DNA from: Cryptosporangium arvum DSM 44712
GTDB taxonomy: Bacteria; Actinomycetota; Actinomycetes; Mycobacteriales; Cryptosporangiaceae
NCBI RefSeq assembly: GCF_000585375.1
Contig: NZ_KK073874.1
Location: forward strand, 1,984,001-2,048,000
DNA length: 64,000 nucleotides
Reading direction: 5' to 3'
In this document: positions 42,855 through 52,479 of the stretch, piece by piece
How the letters are laid out: every line of letters begins with the position of its first letter
Numbering within the stretch: position 1 is the stretch's first letter
The notes under the pieces: generated by a model
The model's input: only the letters and a program-made list of their open reading frames with translations
Database searches by the model: none
What the model was told of the DNA's origin: nothing
Made by a program: the position numbers and the translations under genes

Positions 42855-44604
42855 CACGGTGTCGTCCCCGTCGAACACGGCGTCCTCCCCGTCGAAAGGG
42901 TCGACGACCGGCGGGGTGAGCGTGCGGCTGCCGGTGGGCTCGGAGCCGCCGCGCTCCGGACGACGCTGGGACGGGCTGCTCACGCGGCTCCTCCCGGAGT
43001 CGCACCGGATGCCGGTCACCGTCACGTTCCTGACCTCACTGCTGCTCGCGGTCGGGTTCCTCTCGCTGCCGCTGGCCGGCACCGATCTCTCCGCGCAGGT
43101 GGCCCGCGGCCACTTCTTCGACGAGCACGGCTGGGTACCGATCGACTTCCGCTGGTACGGCGGGGTCTATCCGTTCGGGTACAGCGCGTTCACCGGCCCG
43201 GCGAACGCCGTGTTCGGCTCGCGTGGCGTCGGCGCGATCTCGGTCGTGGTCTCCGCGGTGGCGTTCGCCTGGCTGCTGGCCCAGGTCGGGGCCCGCCGAC
43301 CTCTCACCGCCGGTGTGCTCGGCGCGATCACCGGCGTGTTCAACCTGGTCAGCGGCCGGACGACGTTCGCGATGGGCATCGCGCTCGGCATGCTGGCGCT
43401 GTGCGTCGTCGCCGCGTCCGCGCACCGCTACCGCCCGCCGCTCGACGATTCGGCGCACTGGATGCGGGCGTTGCTCCAGCCCCGCGCCAGCTGGTGGGAG
43501 ATGGTGCTGGCCGCGACGCTGGCGGCGCTGAGCACCGCGGCGAGCCCGGTGGCCGGCCTGTTCGTCGGGTTGTGCGGCACCGCGCTGCTCTTGTCCGGCG
43601 TGGTGGCCGAAGGGCTCGTGCTGGGCCTCGGCGCCGGTGTCGCGATGGTCGTACCGACGTTCATCTTCCACGACGGCGGCGTCCAGCCGTTCAGCGAAGA
43701 GTCGATGAAGGTGTGCGTGGCCGCGTGCCTCGCGGTCGTGCTGCTGGTGCCGCGCCGGGGATACCAGGCGGTGCGGATCGCCGCGGTGCTCTCCGCGGTG
43801 GGCGCCGCGCTCACGTACTACACGCACAACCCCGTCGGCAGCAACGTCGTCCGGCTCTCGATGCTGTTCGCGGCGCCGGTCGTGGTCGCGATCTCGACGT
43901 TCGACCGGCGGCTGCTCGTCGGCGTCGTCGCGCTGCTGTGCTGGTGGCAGCCGCCGCTGATCGGGGGTGACCTGGCCTACGCCGGGGCCCGGGAGGCGAC
44001 GAAGCTCTACTACCAGCCGCTGATGGACCAGCTGGAACGCCGCGGGCCGGTCGGCCGGGTGGAGGTGGTCCCGCTCCGGGACCACTGGGAGTCGACGTAC
44101 GTCGCGGACGTCGTCCCGATCGCGCGTGGCTGGGAGCGGCAGGTCGACGTCGACCGCAATCCGCTGTTCTACGACGACACGCTCGCGCCCGACACGTACC
44201 TCTCCTGGCTCTACGAGAACGCGGTCAGCTACGTCGCCGTGCCACGCGGCGACACCCGGCTCGACCCCGCCGGGCGGGAAGAGGCGGCGCTGATCGAGGC
44301 GAACCTCTCCTACCTGCGCAAGGAGTGGGAGAACACCGACTGGTCGCTCTACCGGGTGGTCGGCGGCCCGTCCGTGGTGGCGTACCCGGCCCAGCTGGAG
44401 TCCAGCGGCGCGACCGGGGTGCGCTTCAGCAGCCCGGTGGCGACCGACCTGACCGTGCGCGTGCGCTGGTCGCCGTGGCTGGTGCTGCGCGGCCCGGAGG
44501 GGTGCATCGAGCCCGACGGGACGTGGGTGAAGGTGCGGTTGACGCGGGCGGGCAGCTACTTCCTCACCGGGTCGTTCGACCAGCCGTGGCGTTCACGCTG
44601 CTGA
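42847..44604 (+). CDS. large polytopic membrane protein, glycosyltransferase-C-like topology
   Basis: A 585-residue protein. After a Ser/Thr-rich cytoplasmic N-terminus there are about ten hydrophobic helices (residues about 58-370), then a 200-residue soluble C-terminal domain. The first large loop (STDL-like FRWYGGVYPFGYSAFTGP near residue 100) and the overall layout resemble GT-C glycosyltransferases or related envelope proteins, but I cannot place it in a family. It overlaps the end of glnE by eight bases. Twelve bases of its 3' end overlap the convergent regulator gene. Confidence 0.75.
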   Translation: MPDTVSSPSNTASSPSKGSTTGGVSVRLPVGSEPPRSGRRWDGLLTRLLPESHRMPVTVTFLTSLLLAVGFLSLPLAGTDLSAQVARGHFFDEHGWVPIDFRWYGGVYPFGYSAFTGPANAVFGSRGVGAISVVVSAVAFAWLLAQVGARRPLTAGVLGAITGVFNLVSGRTTFAMGIALGMLALCVVAASAHRYRPPLDDSAHWMRALLQPRASWWEMVLAATLAALSTAASPVAGLFVGLCGTALLLSGVVAEGLVLGLGAGVAMVVPTFIFHDGGVQPFSEESMKVCVAACLAVVLLVPRRGYQAVRIAAVLSAVGAALTYYTHNPVGSNVVRLSMLFAAPVVVAISTFDRRLLVGVVALLCWWQPPLIGGDLAYAGAREATKLYYQPLMDQLERRGPVGRVEVVPLRDHWESTYVADVVPIARGWERQVDVDRNPLFYDDTLAPDTYLSWLYENAVSYVAVPRGDTRLDPAGREEAALIEANLSYLRKEWENTDWSLYRVVGGPSVVAYPAQLESSGATGVRFSSPVATDLTVRVRWSPWLVLRGPEGCIEPDGTWVKVRLTRAGSYFLTGSFDQPWRSRC

Positions 44605-45741
44605 GCTGACGCCGGCCGCGTCGGCCAGGGCCAGCACCGACGCGGACCCGGTGGCCTCTCCGATCGCGCGGCACTCGGTGGCCGCGCGCTGCGCCCCAGC
44701 GGCGTCGCCGAGGAGGGTGCGGGCCCGGACGAGCCGGCCCAGCACGAGGCCGCGGTCGCGGCGGTAGGCCGGCGCGAGGAGCGTCAGCGCCGTGCGGAGC
44801 GGGCGCACCGCGTCGGCGGGGGCGTGCAGCAGGAGCGCGCACTCGCCGCGCGCGGCCAGCACCCAGGCCCTGGTGCAGTGCCCGCCGTAGCCGGTGCGGC
44901 CGTCACCGGCGCTCTCCCGCGCGTCGGCGAGCAGCGTGGCCCGGGTGAGCAGCGCGTCGCACCCGGCCCGGTCACCGCGGAGCGCGACGACGCGGGCGCA
45001 CTGCACGTGCAGCGCCGCGGCCAGCGGACGCTGGGCGTCGGTGCCCTGGCGGAGCGCGGCCCGGGCGAGCGCGAGGGCCCGGTGCGGGTCGTCGCGCTCG
45101 GCGAGCCGGCTCTGGCGGTGCAGCGCCCACGCCAGGGAGGCCCGGTCGCCGCTCTCGTGGGCGCGTTCGACGGCCCGGCCGGCCCACGTCGTCGCGTCGG
45201 CCGGGAGCCCGGTGTCCTGGTACAGCCAGGACGCGGTGATCGCGTACCGGGCGGACAGGCAGAGCCGCGCGGTGCGGGCCGGGCCGCCGGCCTCCAGCGC
45301 CGCCAGGACCCGCAGCGCCGCGCGGACGTCGGGCAGCGCGGCGCGGGGCCCGAACAGGTTGTCGGTGCGGACGAGCAGGTGCCACTGCCGCCGGAGGTGC
45401 TCGATCGTCTCCTGGGGAGGAACCCCGGCGAGCCGGTACTCGAGCGCCGGGACACGTGGGTCGGGGTGCGTGCCGGCCTGTGAGGCAGAGTGCGCGCCGG
45501 CCTGTGGGCCAGGGTGCGTGCCGATCGCGGCGCGGGCGGCGGTGATCGTGCCGGCGGCGGCGAGGACGTCGTCGCACCGGCGGTAGAAGTCGGCCGACCG
45601 GACGTCACCGGTCTCGGCGTTGGCGATCGTCGAGCGGCTGTAGCCCACCCGGTGAGCCAGTTCGCGCTGGGTGAGCCCGGCGCGGGTGCGGTGGTGCCGC
45701 AGCAGCGCGCCCAGCGACGTGGGGTGGTCGGTGCCAGTCAC
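44593..45741 (-). CDS. XRE-type helix-turn-helix regulator with TPR-like C-terminus
   Basis: A 382-residue regulator. Residues about 10-65 are an XRE/Cro helix-turn-helix (LGALLRHHRTRAGLTQRELA, then GYSRSTIANAETGDV). The remaining 300 residues are all-helical Ala/Leu/Arg-rich repeats (WALHRQSRLAERDDPHRALA and similar), a layout common in actinomycete regulators that bind peptides or small molecules. GTG 45741 follows GGAAGGAG; an upstream start at 45873 would add a low-complexity Arg/Ser stretch. Confidence 0.85.
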   Translation of the reverse strand: MTGTDHPTSLGALLRHHRTRAGLTQRELAHRVGYSRSTIANAETGDVRSADFYRRCDDVLAAAGTITAARAAIGTHPGPQAGAHSASQAGTHPDPRVPALEYRLAGVPPQETIEHLRRQWHLLVRTDNLFGPRAALPDVRAALRVLAALEAGGPARTARLCLSARYAITASWLYQDTGLPADATTWAGRAVERAHESGDRASLAWALHRQSRLAERDDPHRALALARAALRQGTDAQRPLAAALHVQCARVVALRGDRAGCDALLTRATLLADARESAGDGRTGYGGHCTRAWVLAARGECALLLHAPADAVRPLRTALTLLAPAYRRDRGLVLGRLVRARTLLGDAAGAQRAATECRAIGEATGSASVLALADAAGVSSAA

Positions 45742-45803
45742 ACGCGTACTCCTTCCGAACCGGACGCGAGCCCCGGACCGTGTCGGTGGGCGGCCCGGGG
45801 AGT

Positions 45804-45849
45804 GTCCGGACCGTGTCCGGCGATGTCCGGCCGTCCGTCCGGTGTCCGG
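45804..45849. promoter_or_regulatory. five GTCCGG repeats upstream of the XRE-type regulator gene
   Basis: Exact GTCCGG at 45804, 45815, 45825, 45837 and 45844; the first four are spaced 10-12 bases, about one helical turn. They lie 60-110 bases upstream of the regulator start and upstream of the divergent small gene. A good candidate operator array. Confidence 0.45.
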
Positions 45850-45943
45850 CATCTTAGAAGCGCCGTCGGACATTTCGCCGGACCGACTTTGCTGCCCTCA
45901 CGAACGCCGGAACCACTGGCGCGCGAGGGGGAGGAGATCTCCG

Positions 45944-46225
45944 ATGTCCGCGCACGACCCCTGCTTCGACCCACCGTCCCGGCCGGGTGCCGCGGCCGGC
46001 GGCACCTCGCCGTGGCGCGTCTGGCCGCTCGGGCGCAACCGGTGGCTCCTGCTCCGCGAGGACGACCCGATCGCCGAACTCGGCGTGCTCGGCACCGCCG
46101 AGTGGTGGGTCCGCCCGATCGGTGACGACCTGCCCTGGGCCGAGACGTACGGCGGCCGGAGCGCCGCGAGCCGCGCGGTGATCGTGTGGTGGCTGCACAC
46201 CCACCCGTTCGGGGCGGACGAGTGA
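45944..46225 (+). CDS. hypothetical protein, 93 residues
   Basis: A small soluble protein rich in Trp and Arg: WRVWPLGRNRWLLLREDDPI near residue 24, GTAEWWVRPIGDDLPWAETY, and a C-terminal VIVWWLHTHPFGADE. ATG 45944 has GAGGAG at the right distance. It is divergent from the XRE-type regulator; regulator plus small divergent gene pairs are common in actinomycetes. Function unknown. Confidence 0.65.
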   Translation: MSAHDPCFDPPSRPGAAAGGTSPWRVWPLGRNRWLLLREDDPIAELGVLGTAEWWVRPIGDDLPWAETYGGRSAASRAVIVWWLHTHPFGADE

Positions 46226-46329
46226 GCGCCGAATCCCGCTCGCACGGCCACCGCGGCGCCGGTACGGTGGCGTCGTCCGGGTCCGGACCCATCCGAGGAG
46301 GTGAGACCGATTCACGTCAGGCGCGATCG

Positions 46330-46386
46330 GGCACTCCCCTCCGGTTGCCGGGCCGCTCATCCGCGGTAGGCGGCCCCGGGAGTGCC
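46330..46386 (+). promoter_or_regulatory. structured leader before the PrmC-like methyltransferase gene
   Basis: GGCACTCCC (46330-46338) pairs with GGGAGTGCC (46378-46386), and inside it GGCCGC (46351-46356) pairs with GCGGCC (46370-46375). The structure ends 20 bases before the ATG. It could be an attenuator or simply the terminator of the upstream transcript. Confidence 0.4.
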
Positions 46387-46405
46387 TTCACCGAAAGGCC
46401 TCCCC

Positions 46406-47194
46406 ATGTCAGGTCCCTCTTCCCCGCTCTCCGAACGGGCCATCGCCGGCCGCTTACGTGCCGCCGGGTGCGTCTTCGCCGAGGACGAAGCCCAGCTGCT
46501 GATCGCCGCGTCGCCGTCCCCGGCGGAGCTCCTCACGATGGTCGACCGGCGTGTGGCCGGTCTGCCGCTCGAGCACGTCCTGGGCTGGGCCGAGTTCTGC
46601 GGTCTGCGGATCGCGGTCGACCCCGGGGTCTTCGTGCCCCGCCACCGCACCGAGCTGCTCGTCCGGCAGGCGGCCCGGCTGGCCCCACCGGCGCCGACCG
46701 TCGTCGACCTGTGTTGCGGGTCCGGCGCACTGGGCGCCGCCCTGGCCATCCGCCTGCCCGACGTCGACCTCCACGCCGTCGACATCGACCCGGCCGCCGT
46801 GCGTTCCGCCCGGCGCAACGTCCGTGGTCGGGTATACCAGGGCGACCTGTTCGCACCGCTGCCGACGACGCTCCGCGGCCGGGTCGACGTCGTGCTCGCC
46901 AACGCCCCGTACGTCCCCACCGAAGCGATCCGCCTGCTGCCACCGGAGGCCCGGATCCACGAGCCCCAGGTGGCCCTGGACGGGGGAGCGGACGGCTTGG
47001 ACGTCCTGCGCCGTGTCGTCGCCGGGGCGCCCGGGTGGCTGGCCCCCTGCGGCCACCTCCTGATGGAGACGAGCGGCCACCAAGCGGAGGCGTTGGCGTC
47101 GTGCGGCGCGGCCGCGGGCCTGGAGTGCCGAGTGGTCTCCAGCGACGAGGTCACGATCGTCGTCGCCGAAACGCCGAAGGCCGCCTCCCGATAG
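46406..47194 (+). CDS. putative protein-(glutamine-N5) methyltransferase, PrmC/HemK-like
   Basis: A 262-residue SAM-dependent methyltransferase. The SAM-binding motif is VVDLCCGSGALGAALAIRL near residue 95, followed by HAVDIDPAAVRSARRN. The substrate motif, NPPY in PrmC, is NAPY here (residues 166-169), as in the actinobacterial group annotated as putative N5-glutamine methyltransferase. The N-terminal helical domain (GLPLEHVLGWAEF) matches HemK proteins. This is probably a second, non-essential paralog. ATG 46406 follows GAAAGG. Confidence 0.85.
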   Translation: MSGPSSPLSERAIAGRLRAAGCVFAEDEAQLLIAASPSPAELLTMVDRRVAGLPLEHVLGWAEFCGLRIAVDPGVFVPRHRTELLVRQAARLAPPAPTVVDLCCGSGALGAALAIRLPDVDLHAVDIDPAAVRSARRNVRGRVYQGDLFAPLPTTLRGRVDVVLANAPYVPTEAIRLLPPEARIHEPQVALDGGADGLDVLRRVVAGAPGWLAPCGHLLMETSGHQAEALASCGAAAGLECRVVSSDEVTIVVAETPKAASR

Positions 47195-47205
47195 GGGAGG
47201 CGGCC
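47179..47205. terminator. bidirectional terminator between the methyltransferase gene and glnA1
   Basis: An 11-bp perfect stem GGCCGCCTCCC/GGGAGGCGGCC with a five-base loop that contains the methyltransferase stop codon. It serves the two convergent genes. Confidence 0.75.
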
Positions 47206-47258
47206 CGGCGACGGACTGACGGTGGTGCGCCGGCCGCTAGGAGCGGCACACCGATGGA

Positions 47259-48680
47259 TCAGATGTCGTAGTACAGCGCGAACTCGTGCGGGGTCGGGCG
47301 CAGGCGCACCGGGTCGACCTCGTTGGCTCGCTTGTACTCGATCCAGGTCGAGATCAGGTCCGGGGTGAAGACGCCGCCCTCGAGCAGGTAGTCGTGGTCC
47401 ACCTCGAGGCGGTCGAGCACCTCGGGGAGCGAACCGGGGACCTGCGAAACCTCGGCCAGCTCGTCCGGCGGGAGCTCGTAGAGGTCCTTGTCGACCGGCG
47501 TCGGCGGCTCGATCTTGTTCTTGATGCCGTCGAGGCCGGCCATCAGCATCGCGGAGAACGCGAGGTACGGGTTGGCCGACGGGTCGGGCACGCGGAACTC
47601 GATGCGCTTGGCCTTCGGGCTGCTCACGATCGGGATACGCGTGCAGGCCGAGCGGTTGCGCTGCGAGTACACCAGGTTGACCGGGGCCTCGTAGCCCGGC
47701 ACGAGGCGCCGGTACGAGTTGACGGTGGGGTTGGTGAACGCGAGCAGCGACGGGGCGTGCTTGAGCAGACCACCGATGTACCAGCGCGCGGTGTCCGAGA
47801 GACCGGCGTAGCCGACCTCGTCGTACATGAGCGGGTTGCCGTCCTTCCACAGGCTCTGGTGGGTGTGCATACCCGAGCCGTTGTCACCGAAGAGCGGCTT
47901 CGGCATGAAGGTGACGGTCTTGCCGGCGGCCCACGCGGTGTTCTTGATGATGTACTTGAACAGCATCAGGTTGTCCGCGGAGTGCAGCAGCGTCGAGAAC
48001 TTGTAGTTGATCTCGGCCTGACCGGCGGTGCCGACCTCGTGGTGGCCACGCTCGACGCTGATGCCAACCTGCTGGAGGTTGTTCACCATGCTGTCGCGCA
48101 GGTCCGCGAAGTGGTCGATCGGGGGAACCGGGAAGTACCCACCCTTGTAGTTGGTCTTGTAGCCCCGGTTGCCGCCCTCTTCCTCGCGGCCGCTGTTCCA
48201 GGCGCCCTCGACCGAGTCGACGTAGTAGTACGAGCTGTGCTGGTTGGTGTCGAAGCGGATCGAGTCGAAGATGTAGAACTCCGCCTCGGCACCGAAGTAC
48301 GCGGTGTCGGCGATGCCGCTGCTGGCCAGGTACTGCTCGGCCTTCTTCGCGATGTTGCGCGGGTCGCGGGAGTAGGCCTCACGGGTGAACGGGTCGGCGA
48401 TGAAGAAGTTCAGCGCGACGGTCTTGTTCACCCGGAACGGGTCGACGAATGCCGTCGACACGTCCGGAAGCAGCAGCATGTCCGACTCGTGGATCTGCTG
48501 GAAGCCTCGGATGGACGACCCGTCGAACGCCAGCCCCTCTTCGAGGATGTCGGTGTCGAACGACTCGACCGGGATCGTGAAGTGCTGCATCACACCCGGC
48601 AGGTCACAGAAACGGACGTCGACGAAGCGAACGCTCTCGTCCTGGATGAACCGGATCAGTTCGTCGGGCTGGGAAAACAT
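47259..48680 (-). CDS. glnA: glutamine synthetase type I
   Basis: A 473-residue dodecameric GSI-beta enzyme that makes glutamine from glutamate and ammonia with ATP. Landmarks are [37 protein letters not shown], and [14 protein letters not shown] with [15 protein letters not shown]. The adenylylation target is Tyr401 in [11 protein letters not shown], acted on by the glnE product. ATG 48680 has ACGGAGGATGG directly upstream; an in-frame ATG at 48713 lacks such a site. A candidate GlnR box lies 70 bases upstream. Equivalent of Rv2220. Confidence 0.97.
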   Translation of the reverse strand: MFSQPDELIRFIQDESVRFVDVRFCDLPGVMQHFTIPVESFDTDILEEGLAFDGSSIRGFQQIHESDMLLLPDVSTAFVDPFRVNKTVALNFFIADPFTREAYSRDPRNIAKKAEQYLASSGIADTAYFGAEAEFYIFDSIRFDTNQHSSYYYVDSVEGAWNSGREEEGGNRGYKTNYKGGYFPVPPIDHFADLRDSMVNNLQQVGISVERGHHEVGTAGQAEINYKFSTLLHSADNLMLFKYIIKNTAWAAGKTVTFMPKPLFGDNGSGMHTHQSLWKDGNPLMYDEVGYAGLSDTARWYIGGLLKHAPSLLAFTNPTVNSYRRLVPGYEAPVNLVYSQRNRSACTRIPIVSSPKAKRIEFRVPDPSANPYLAFSAMLMAGLDGIKNKIEPPTPVDKDLYELPPDELAEVSQVPGSLPEVLDRLEVDHDYLLEGGVFTPDLISTWIEYKRANEVDPVRLRPTPHEFALYYDI

Positions 48681-48749
48681 CCATCCTCCGTCAGTGTGGG
48701 TCGCTGGCCACAACGTAGGAAGCGCCGGTTGCCTGCCAATGTCCCATCA

Positions 48750-48766
48750 GTTTCGCCGATGTTAAC
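48750..48766 (-). promoter_or_regulatory. candidate GlnR box upstream of glnA
   Basis: On the glnA strand the sequence reads GTTAAC-ATCGGC-GAAAC, an excellent match to the GlnR half-site gTnAC-n6-GaAAC (AC-n9-AC). The second half-site is poor. Nitrogen control by GlnR of glnA is well established in actinobacteria. Confidence 0.6.
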
Positions 48767-48879
48767 CAGGGTGACGAGACGAAGGCGGAGGCGCCCATTA
48801 CCGGACAGCTTAGGACGAAGCCTACGGGCGGCGTAAGTCACGTTCCCGCCGGCCCACCCCGGGCCGTTAGGGTCGGCAT

Positions 48880-49257
48880 GTGAGCTCTACCGCCGTCGGT
48901 CCTCCGTCAACCGCATCGTTCGGACGCCGCGCCGCGGCTTTCCTTGTGGACGGCGTCCTCTGCGCGATGGTGGCCGGGTTGTTCACCTACCCCGCCCCGC
49001 CCGGCGGCTGGAGCACGGCGGTGTTCCTGGTGGCCTACACGGCGTTCATCGGGCTGTTCGGTGAGTCTCCGGGCATGCGGCTGCTCAAGATCCACTGCCA
49101 GGGAATCGCCGACGGCCGCCCGATCGGGCTGGGCCGCGCTCTGCTCCGCACGGTCCTGATCATCCTGCTGATCCCGGCCCTGCTCATCACGAGCGACGGC
49201 CGCCGCTGGCACGACAAGGTGACCGGCTCCCTCGTCGTGCCGAACAACCGGGGTTAA
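48880..49257 (+). CDS. RDD family membrane protein
   Basis: A 125-residue protein with the RDD signature FGRRAAAFLVDGVLCAMVAG and three membrane helices; SPGMRLLKI and RRWHDKVTGSLVV are typical of the family. Function unknown; RDD proteins accompany transport or envelope functions. It is the counterpart of Rv2219A between glnA and the DUF4191 gene. The stop overlaps that of the DUF4191 gene by four bases. Confidence 0.9.
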   Translation: MSSTAVGPPSTASFGRRAAAFLVDGVLCAMVAGLFTYPAPPGGWSTAVFLVAYTAFIGLFGESPGMRLLKIHCQGIADGRPIGLGRALLRTVLIILLIPALLITSDGRRWHDKVTGSLVVPNNRG

Positions 49258-49970
49258 CGCCCCCGGTACATCTGCTGCTTGGCGCCCTTCATGGCGCGGG
49301 CCGACTTCGGCATCGGGCCCTTCGGGATGGGCGGGCGGGCGCCGCCGAGGCCCTGGAGGCGCTGCGCGATCTGACCGACCTGGCCCGGCGTCAGGCTCTT
49401 GGGCATCTTCTGCAGGTGCGACTGCAGCTTGCGGATCGAGACCTTGCCTTCGTCCTCACCGACCAGCACGTCGTGGATCGGCACGTCGGTGAGCACCCGG
49501 CTGACGCGCTTGCGCTCGGTGCTGACCAGCTGCTTCACCCGGTGGCTGGCGCCCTCGCCGAGCAGGATCACGCCGGGACGGCCGACCACCCGGTGGACGA
49601 CGTCCTGCTGCTGGCTGACCTGCACGGCCGGCGTGAACTTCCAGTTGCGCTGGTTGCGGTTGCCCGGCATCGACTCCAGCACCGCCAGCGCGGCCCCGGG
49701 CTGCCCCTCGACCTGCGCGTACGTCGCCTTCTGCACCCGGCGGCTGAAGACGATGAGCGTCGCGAGAACGGCGATCAGGACCGCGAGCGGCACGATGACC
49801 CACAGCCCGGTGAGCCAGGCGACGCCGATACCGACGAGGAGCGGCACCAGGAACGCCGCGAGCATCAGCGGGACGATCAGACGATCGTGCCCCCGAACGA
49901 ACTTGAACACCTGGAAGATCTGTCGGACCCGCTGGCGGAAGCCGACTTTTTCGGGGGTGGCGGAGGTCAT
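49254..49970 (-). CDS. DUF4191 family membrane protein
   Basis: A 238-residue protein with two adjacent membrane helices (LIVPLMLAAFLVPLLVGIGV and LWVIVPLAVLIAVLATLIVF, residues about 30-75). A cytoplasmic basic domain follows (FTPAVQVSQQQDVVHRVVGR, GVILLGEGASHRVKQLVSTE). The family is specific to actinobacteria, lies next to lipA (Rv2219) and has no proven function. Third gene of the leftward lip gene cluster. Confidence 0.9.
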   Translation of the reverse strand: MTSATPEKVGFRQRVRQIFQVFKFVRGHDRLIVPLMLAAFLVPLLVGIGVAWLTGLWVIVPLAVLIAVLATLIVFSRRVQKATYAQVEGQPGAALAVLESMPGNRNQRNWKFTPAVQVSQQQDVVHRVVGRPGVILLGEGASHRVKQLVSTERKRVSRVLTDVPIHDVLVGEDEGKVSIRKLQSHLQKMPKSLTPGQVGQIAQRLQGLGGARPPIPKGPMPKSARAMKGAKQQMYRGR

Positions 49971-50017
49971 GCTCCAAGTCTAGAGCGCGCTGTGACCGCG
50001 CAATATGGCGAGCCCGA

Positions 50018-50215
50018 TCAGATGTGCTGGTTGGCCCGGCGGGCGATCGCGGGCGGGACCGCGAACGCGGCAGCCGCCTCCCGGCGGTCACGGGCCCGAC
50101 GGTTGTCTTCGCTCATCGCTGCCCAGGCGTTACGACGCGCGGTGCGCTGGCCCCCCTCGGGGAGAAGCGCGATCGCCGACGTGACCAGCTGGCGCAGTGG
50201 CTGAACGGTGGTCAC
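50018..50215 (-). CDS. small hypothetical protein between lipA and the DUF4191 gene
   Basis: A 65-residue protein: VTTVQPLRQLVTSAIALLPE, then NAWAAMSEDNRRARDRREA and a Pro/Ala-rich end. GTG 50215 has a strong AGCAGGAGG ribosome-binding site, which supports a real gene. No family recognised. It may be co-transcribed with lipA. Confidence 0.6.
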   Translation of the reverse strand: MTTVQPLRQLVTSAIALLPEGGQRTARRNAWAAMSEDNRRARDRREAAAAFAVPPAIARRANQHI

Positions 50216-50309
50216 AGCAACCTCCTGCTTACTGAAAGTAACTTCACGTGTACGTTCGGCAGGACACATCATGCCGGACGCTCGTGTCCGACGTGTGTCC
50301 ACCGCATAT

Positions 50310-51254
50310 CTAGACCGCGGCGGTCGCCGTCGCGCGTGCTTCGATCGCCTGCTGGTAGAGCCGGCCGGCGCGGTACGACGAGCGCACCAGCGGCCCGGAG
50401 AGCACGCCCGCGAAGCCGATCTCCTCGGCCTGCTCCTGGAACGCGACGAACTCCTCCGGCTTGACCCAGCGCGAGACCGGGTGGTGGCGGGGCGACGGCC
50501 GCAGGTACTGCGTGATCGTCACCAGGTCGCAACCGGCGCCGTGCAGATCACGCAGCGCCTCGGTGACCTCCTCGGGCTCCTCGCCCATGCCGAGGATCAG
50601 GTTGGACTTGGTGACCAGGCCGGCCGCCCGCGCCTGGCGGATGACGTCCAGCGACCGCTCGTACCGGAACCCGGGACGGATCCGCTTGAAGATCCGCGGA
50701 ACGGTCTCGATGTTGTGCGCGAACACCTCGGGCGCGGACGCGAAGACCTCGCCGAGCAGCTCCGGGACCGCGTTGAAGTCGGGAGCGAGCAGCTCGACGC
50801 CGGTTCCCGGGTTCAGCTCGTGGATCTGCCGGACGGTCTCGGCGTAGAGCCAGGCACCACCGTCGGGCAGGTCGTCGCGGGCGACGCCGGTGACGGTGGA
50901 GTAGCGCAGGCCCATCGCCTGGACGCTCTCGGCCACCCGGCGGGGCTCGTCCCGGTCGAGCGCCTTCGGCTTGCCGGTGTCGATCTGGCAGAAGTCACAG
51001 CGCCGGGTGCACTGGTCGCCACCGATCAGGAACGTGGCCTCGCGGTCTTCCCAGCACTCGTAGATGTTCGGACAGCCGGCCTCTTCGCAGACCGTGTGCA
51101 GGCCCTCGCGCTTCACCAGACCCTTGAGGTCGGTGTACTCGGGGCCCATCTTCGCCGTTACGCGGATCCATGGTGGCTTGCGCTCGATCGGGGTCTCCGC
51201 GTTGCGGGCCTCCAACCGGAGCAGTTTGCGTCCTTCGGGCTGCACCGTCGTCAC
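50310..51254 (-). CDS. lipA: lipoyl synthase
   Basis: Radical-SAM enzyme that inserts two sulfurs into octanoyl groups on E2 and GcvH proteins. The auxiliary cluster cysteines are in [20 protein letters not shown], and the radical-SAM CX3CX2C motif is CTRRCDFCQ. Later family blocks are [11 protein letters not shown] and [12 protein letters not shown] 51254 gives the standard N-terminus ([20 protein letters not shown]); a GTG at 51305 overlapping the previous stop would add 17 residues and is possible by translational coupling. Works with lipB at 51814. Confidence 0.94.
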   Translation of the reverse strand: MTTVQPEGRKLLRLEARNAETPIERKPPWIRVTAKMGPEYTDLKGLVKREGLHTVCEEAGCPNIYECWEDREATFLIGGDQCTRRCDFCQIDTGKPKALDRDEPRRVAESVQAMGLRYSTVTGVARDDLPDGGAWLYAETVRQIHELNPGTGVELLAPDFNAVPELLGEVFASAPEVFAHNIETVPRIFKRIRPGFRYERSLDVIRQARAAGLVTKSNLILGMGEEPEEVTEALRDLHGAGCDLVTITQYLRPSPRHHPVSRWVKPEEFVAFQEQAEEIGFAGVLSGPLVRSSYRAGRLYQQAIEARATATAAV

Positions 51255-51301
51255 AGCAGCAAAGCCTACGCCGGTTTGAGTACCGAACGACGTGGCGCCG
51301 C

Positions 51302-51724
51302 TCACGCCTGATCGAGCGTGATCTCCAGCCCGATCTGGCCGCGCCGCCCGACGCCGATCAGCCGCCCGATCGCGGCGCCGAGCGCGGAGATCCGGAACTG
51401 CCAGCCGTACTTCGCCTTCAACGCGGCGTCCAGGGTGCGCTTCTCGTCACGGCGCATGATGCGCACGTGCGCGGGCGCCGGGTCGCCGAGCAATGACCCT
51501 CCCTGGTCGCAGGGGGCGACCGTGGCCACGGGGGCGTTGCGCAGACGCTTGACCTTGCCGGACTCCGCGCCGGTCCACACCAGCAGCCGGCCGCCGAACG
51601 GTGCCGCCCACACCGTGGTGGGTACGGCGGTGCCGTCTCTGCGGAACGTGGTCAGGCTCACGTACGGCTCGGCCGCCAGCGCGGCGAACGTATCGGAAGC
51701 GGGTCTTTCGTCCGTGTGAGACAC
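51302..51724 (-). CDS. PPOX-class F420-dependent oxidoreductase
   Basis: A 140-residue split-beta-barrel flavin/F420-binding protein. Family segments are [38 protein letters not shown] and [17 protein letters not shown]. Substrate unknown. GTG 51724 is preceded by CCGGAGGTGG; an upstream frame to 51769 has no such site. It sits between lipB and lipA, with a four-base overlap to the possible longer lipA start. Confidence 0.85.
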   Translation of the reverse strand: MSHTDERPASDTFAALAAEPYVSLTTFRRDGTAVPTTVWAAPFGGRLLVWTGAESGKVKRLRNAPVATVAPCDQGGSLLGDPAPAHVRIMRRDEKRTLDAALKAKYGWQFRISALGAAIGRLIGVGRRGQIGLEITLDQA

Positions 51725-51813
51725 CAGGCCACCTCCGGTGAAACGGATACGGTCGGGTTTGCCTACCACGAAACCGGCGATGTCGTCCGGCCGCTACCCG
51801 GGAACCGGTGTGG

Positions 51814-52470
51814 TCAAACCCGGTCGGGGCCACCGGCGAGCGACGGGAGCCGCGGCTCCACGAGCGCGATCGCGTCCGCCACGGTCACGGTGCGGCCGAG
51901 CTCGGCCGAGAGCGACGTGACCCCGGCGTCCTGGATGCCGCAGGGCACGATGTTGCCGAACCCGCGCAGCTCGGAGTTGCAGTTCAGCGCGAACCCGTGC
52001 ATCGCCACCCGGCGGCTGACCCGCACGCCGATCGCGGCGATCTTGCGTTCCGGCCCGCGGTCGTCGGCCGGGATCCAGACGCCGGTGCGCCCATCGACGC
52101 GGGTGGTGGCCAGGCCGAACTCCGCGCAGACCTCGATCAGCATCGCCTCGATGCGCCGCACGTACGCGACGACGTCGAGCGGGCGGGGCAGCTGGACGAT
52201 CGGGTAGCCGACCAGCTGGCCGGGGCCGTGCCAGGTGATCTTGCCGCCGCGGTCGACGTCGACGACCGGGGTGCCGTCGAACGGGCGCTCGGAGGCCTCG
52301 GTGCGCCGCCCGGCGGTGTAGACGTCATAGTGCTCGAGCAGCAGCACGGTGTCGGGGATCTCGTCGGCGACGCGCAGCGCGTGCAGCCGGCGCTGCTCTT
52401 CCCAGACCTCGCGGTACTCGTTCAGACCCGGCAGAAGTCGCACGTCGGTGGGGGCCGTAGCGAGCGTCAT
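51814..52470 (-). CDS. lipB: octanoyl-[acyl carrier protein]-protein N-octanoyltransferase
   Basis: A 218-residue transferase that moves octanoate from ACP to lipoyl domains. Motifs are [20 protein letters not shown], the lysine in [14 protein letters not shown], and the active-site cysteine in [12 protein letters not shown]. It supplies the substrate of LipA for modifying SucB and GcvH. It is nine bases downstream of the HEAT-repeat gene and likely co-transcribed with it. Confidence 0.95.
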   Translation of the reverse strand: MTLATAPTDVRLLPGLNEYREVWEEQRRLHALRVADEIPDTVLLLEHYDVYTAGRRTEASERPFDGTPVVDVDRGGKITWHGPGQLVGYPIVQLPRPLDVVAYVRRIEAMLIEVCAEFGLATTRVDGRTGVWIPADDRGPERKIAAIGVRVSRRVAMHGFALNCNSELRGFGNIVPCGIQDAGVTSLSAELGRTVTVADAIALVEPRLPSLAGGPDRV

Positions 52471-52479
52471 GCTCGAAGC

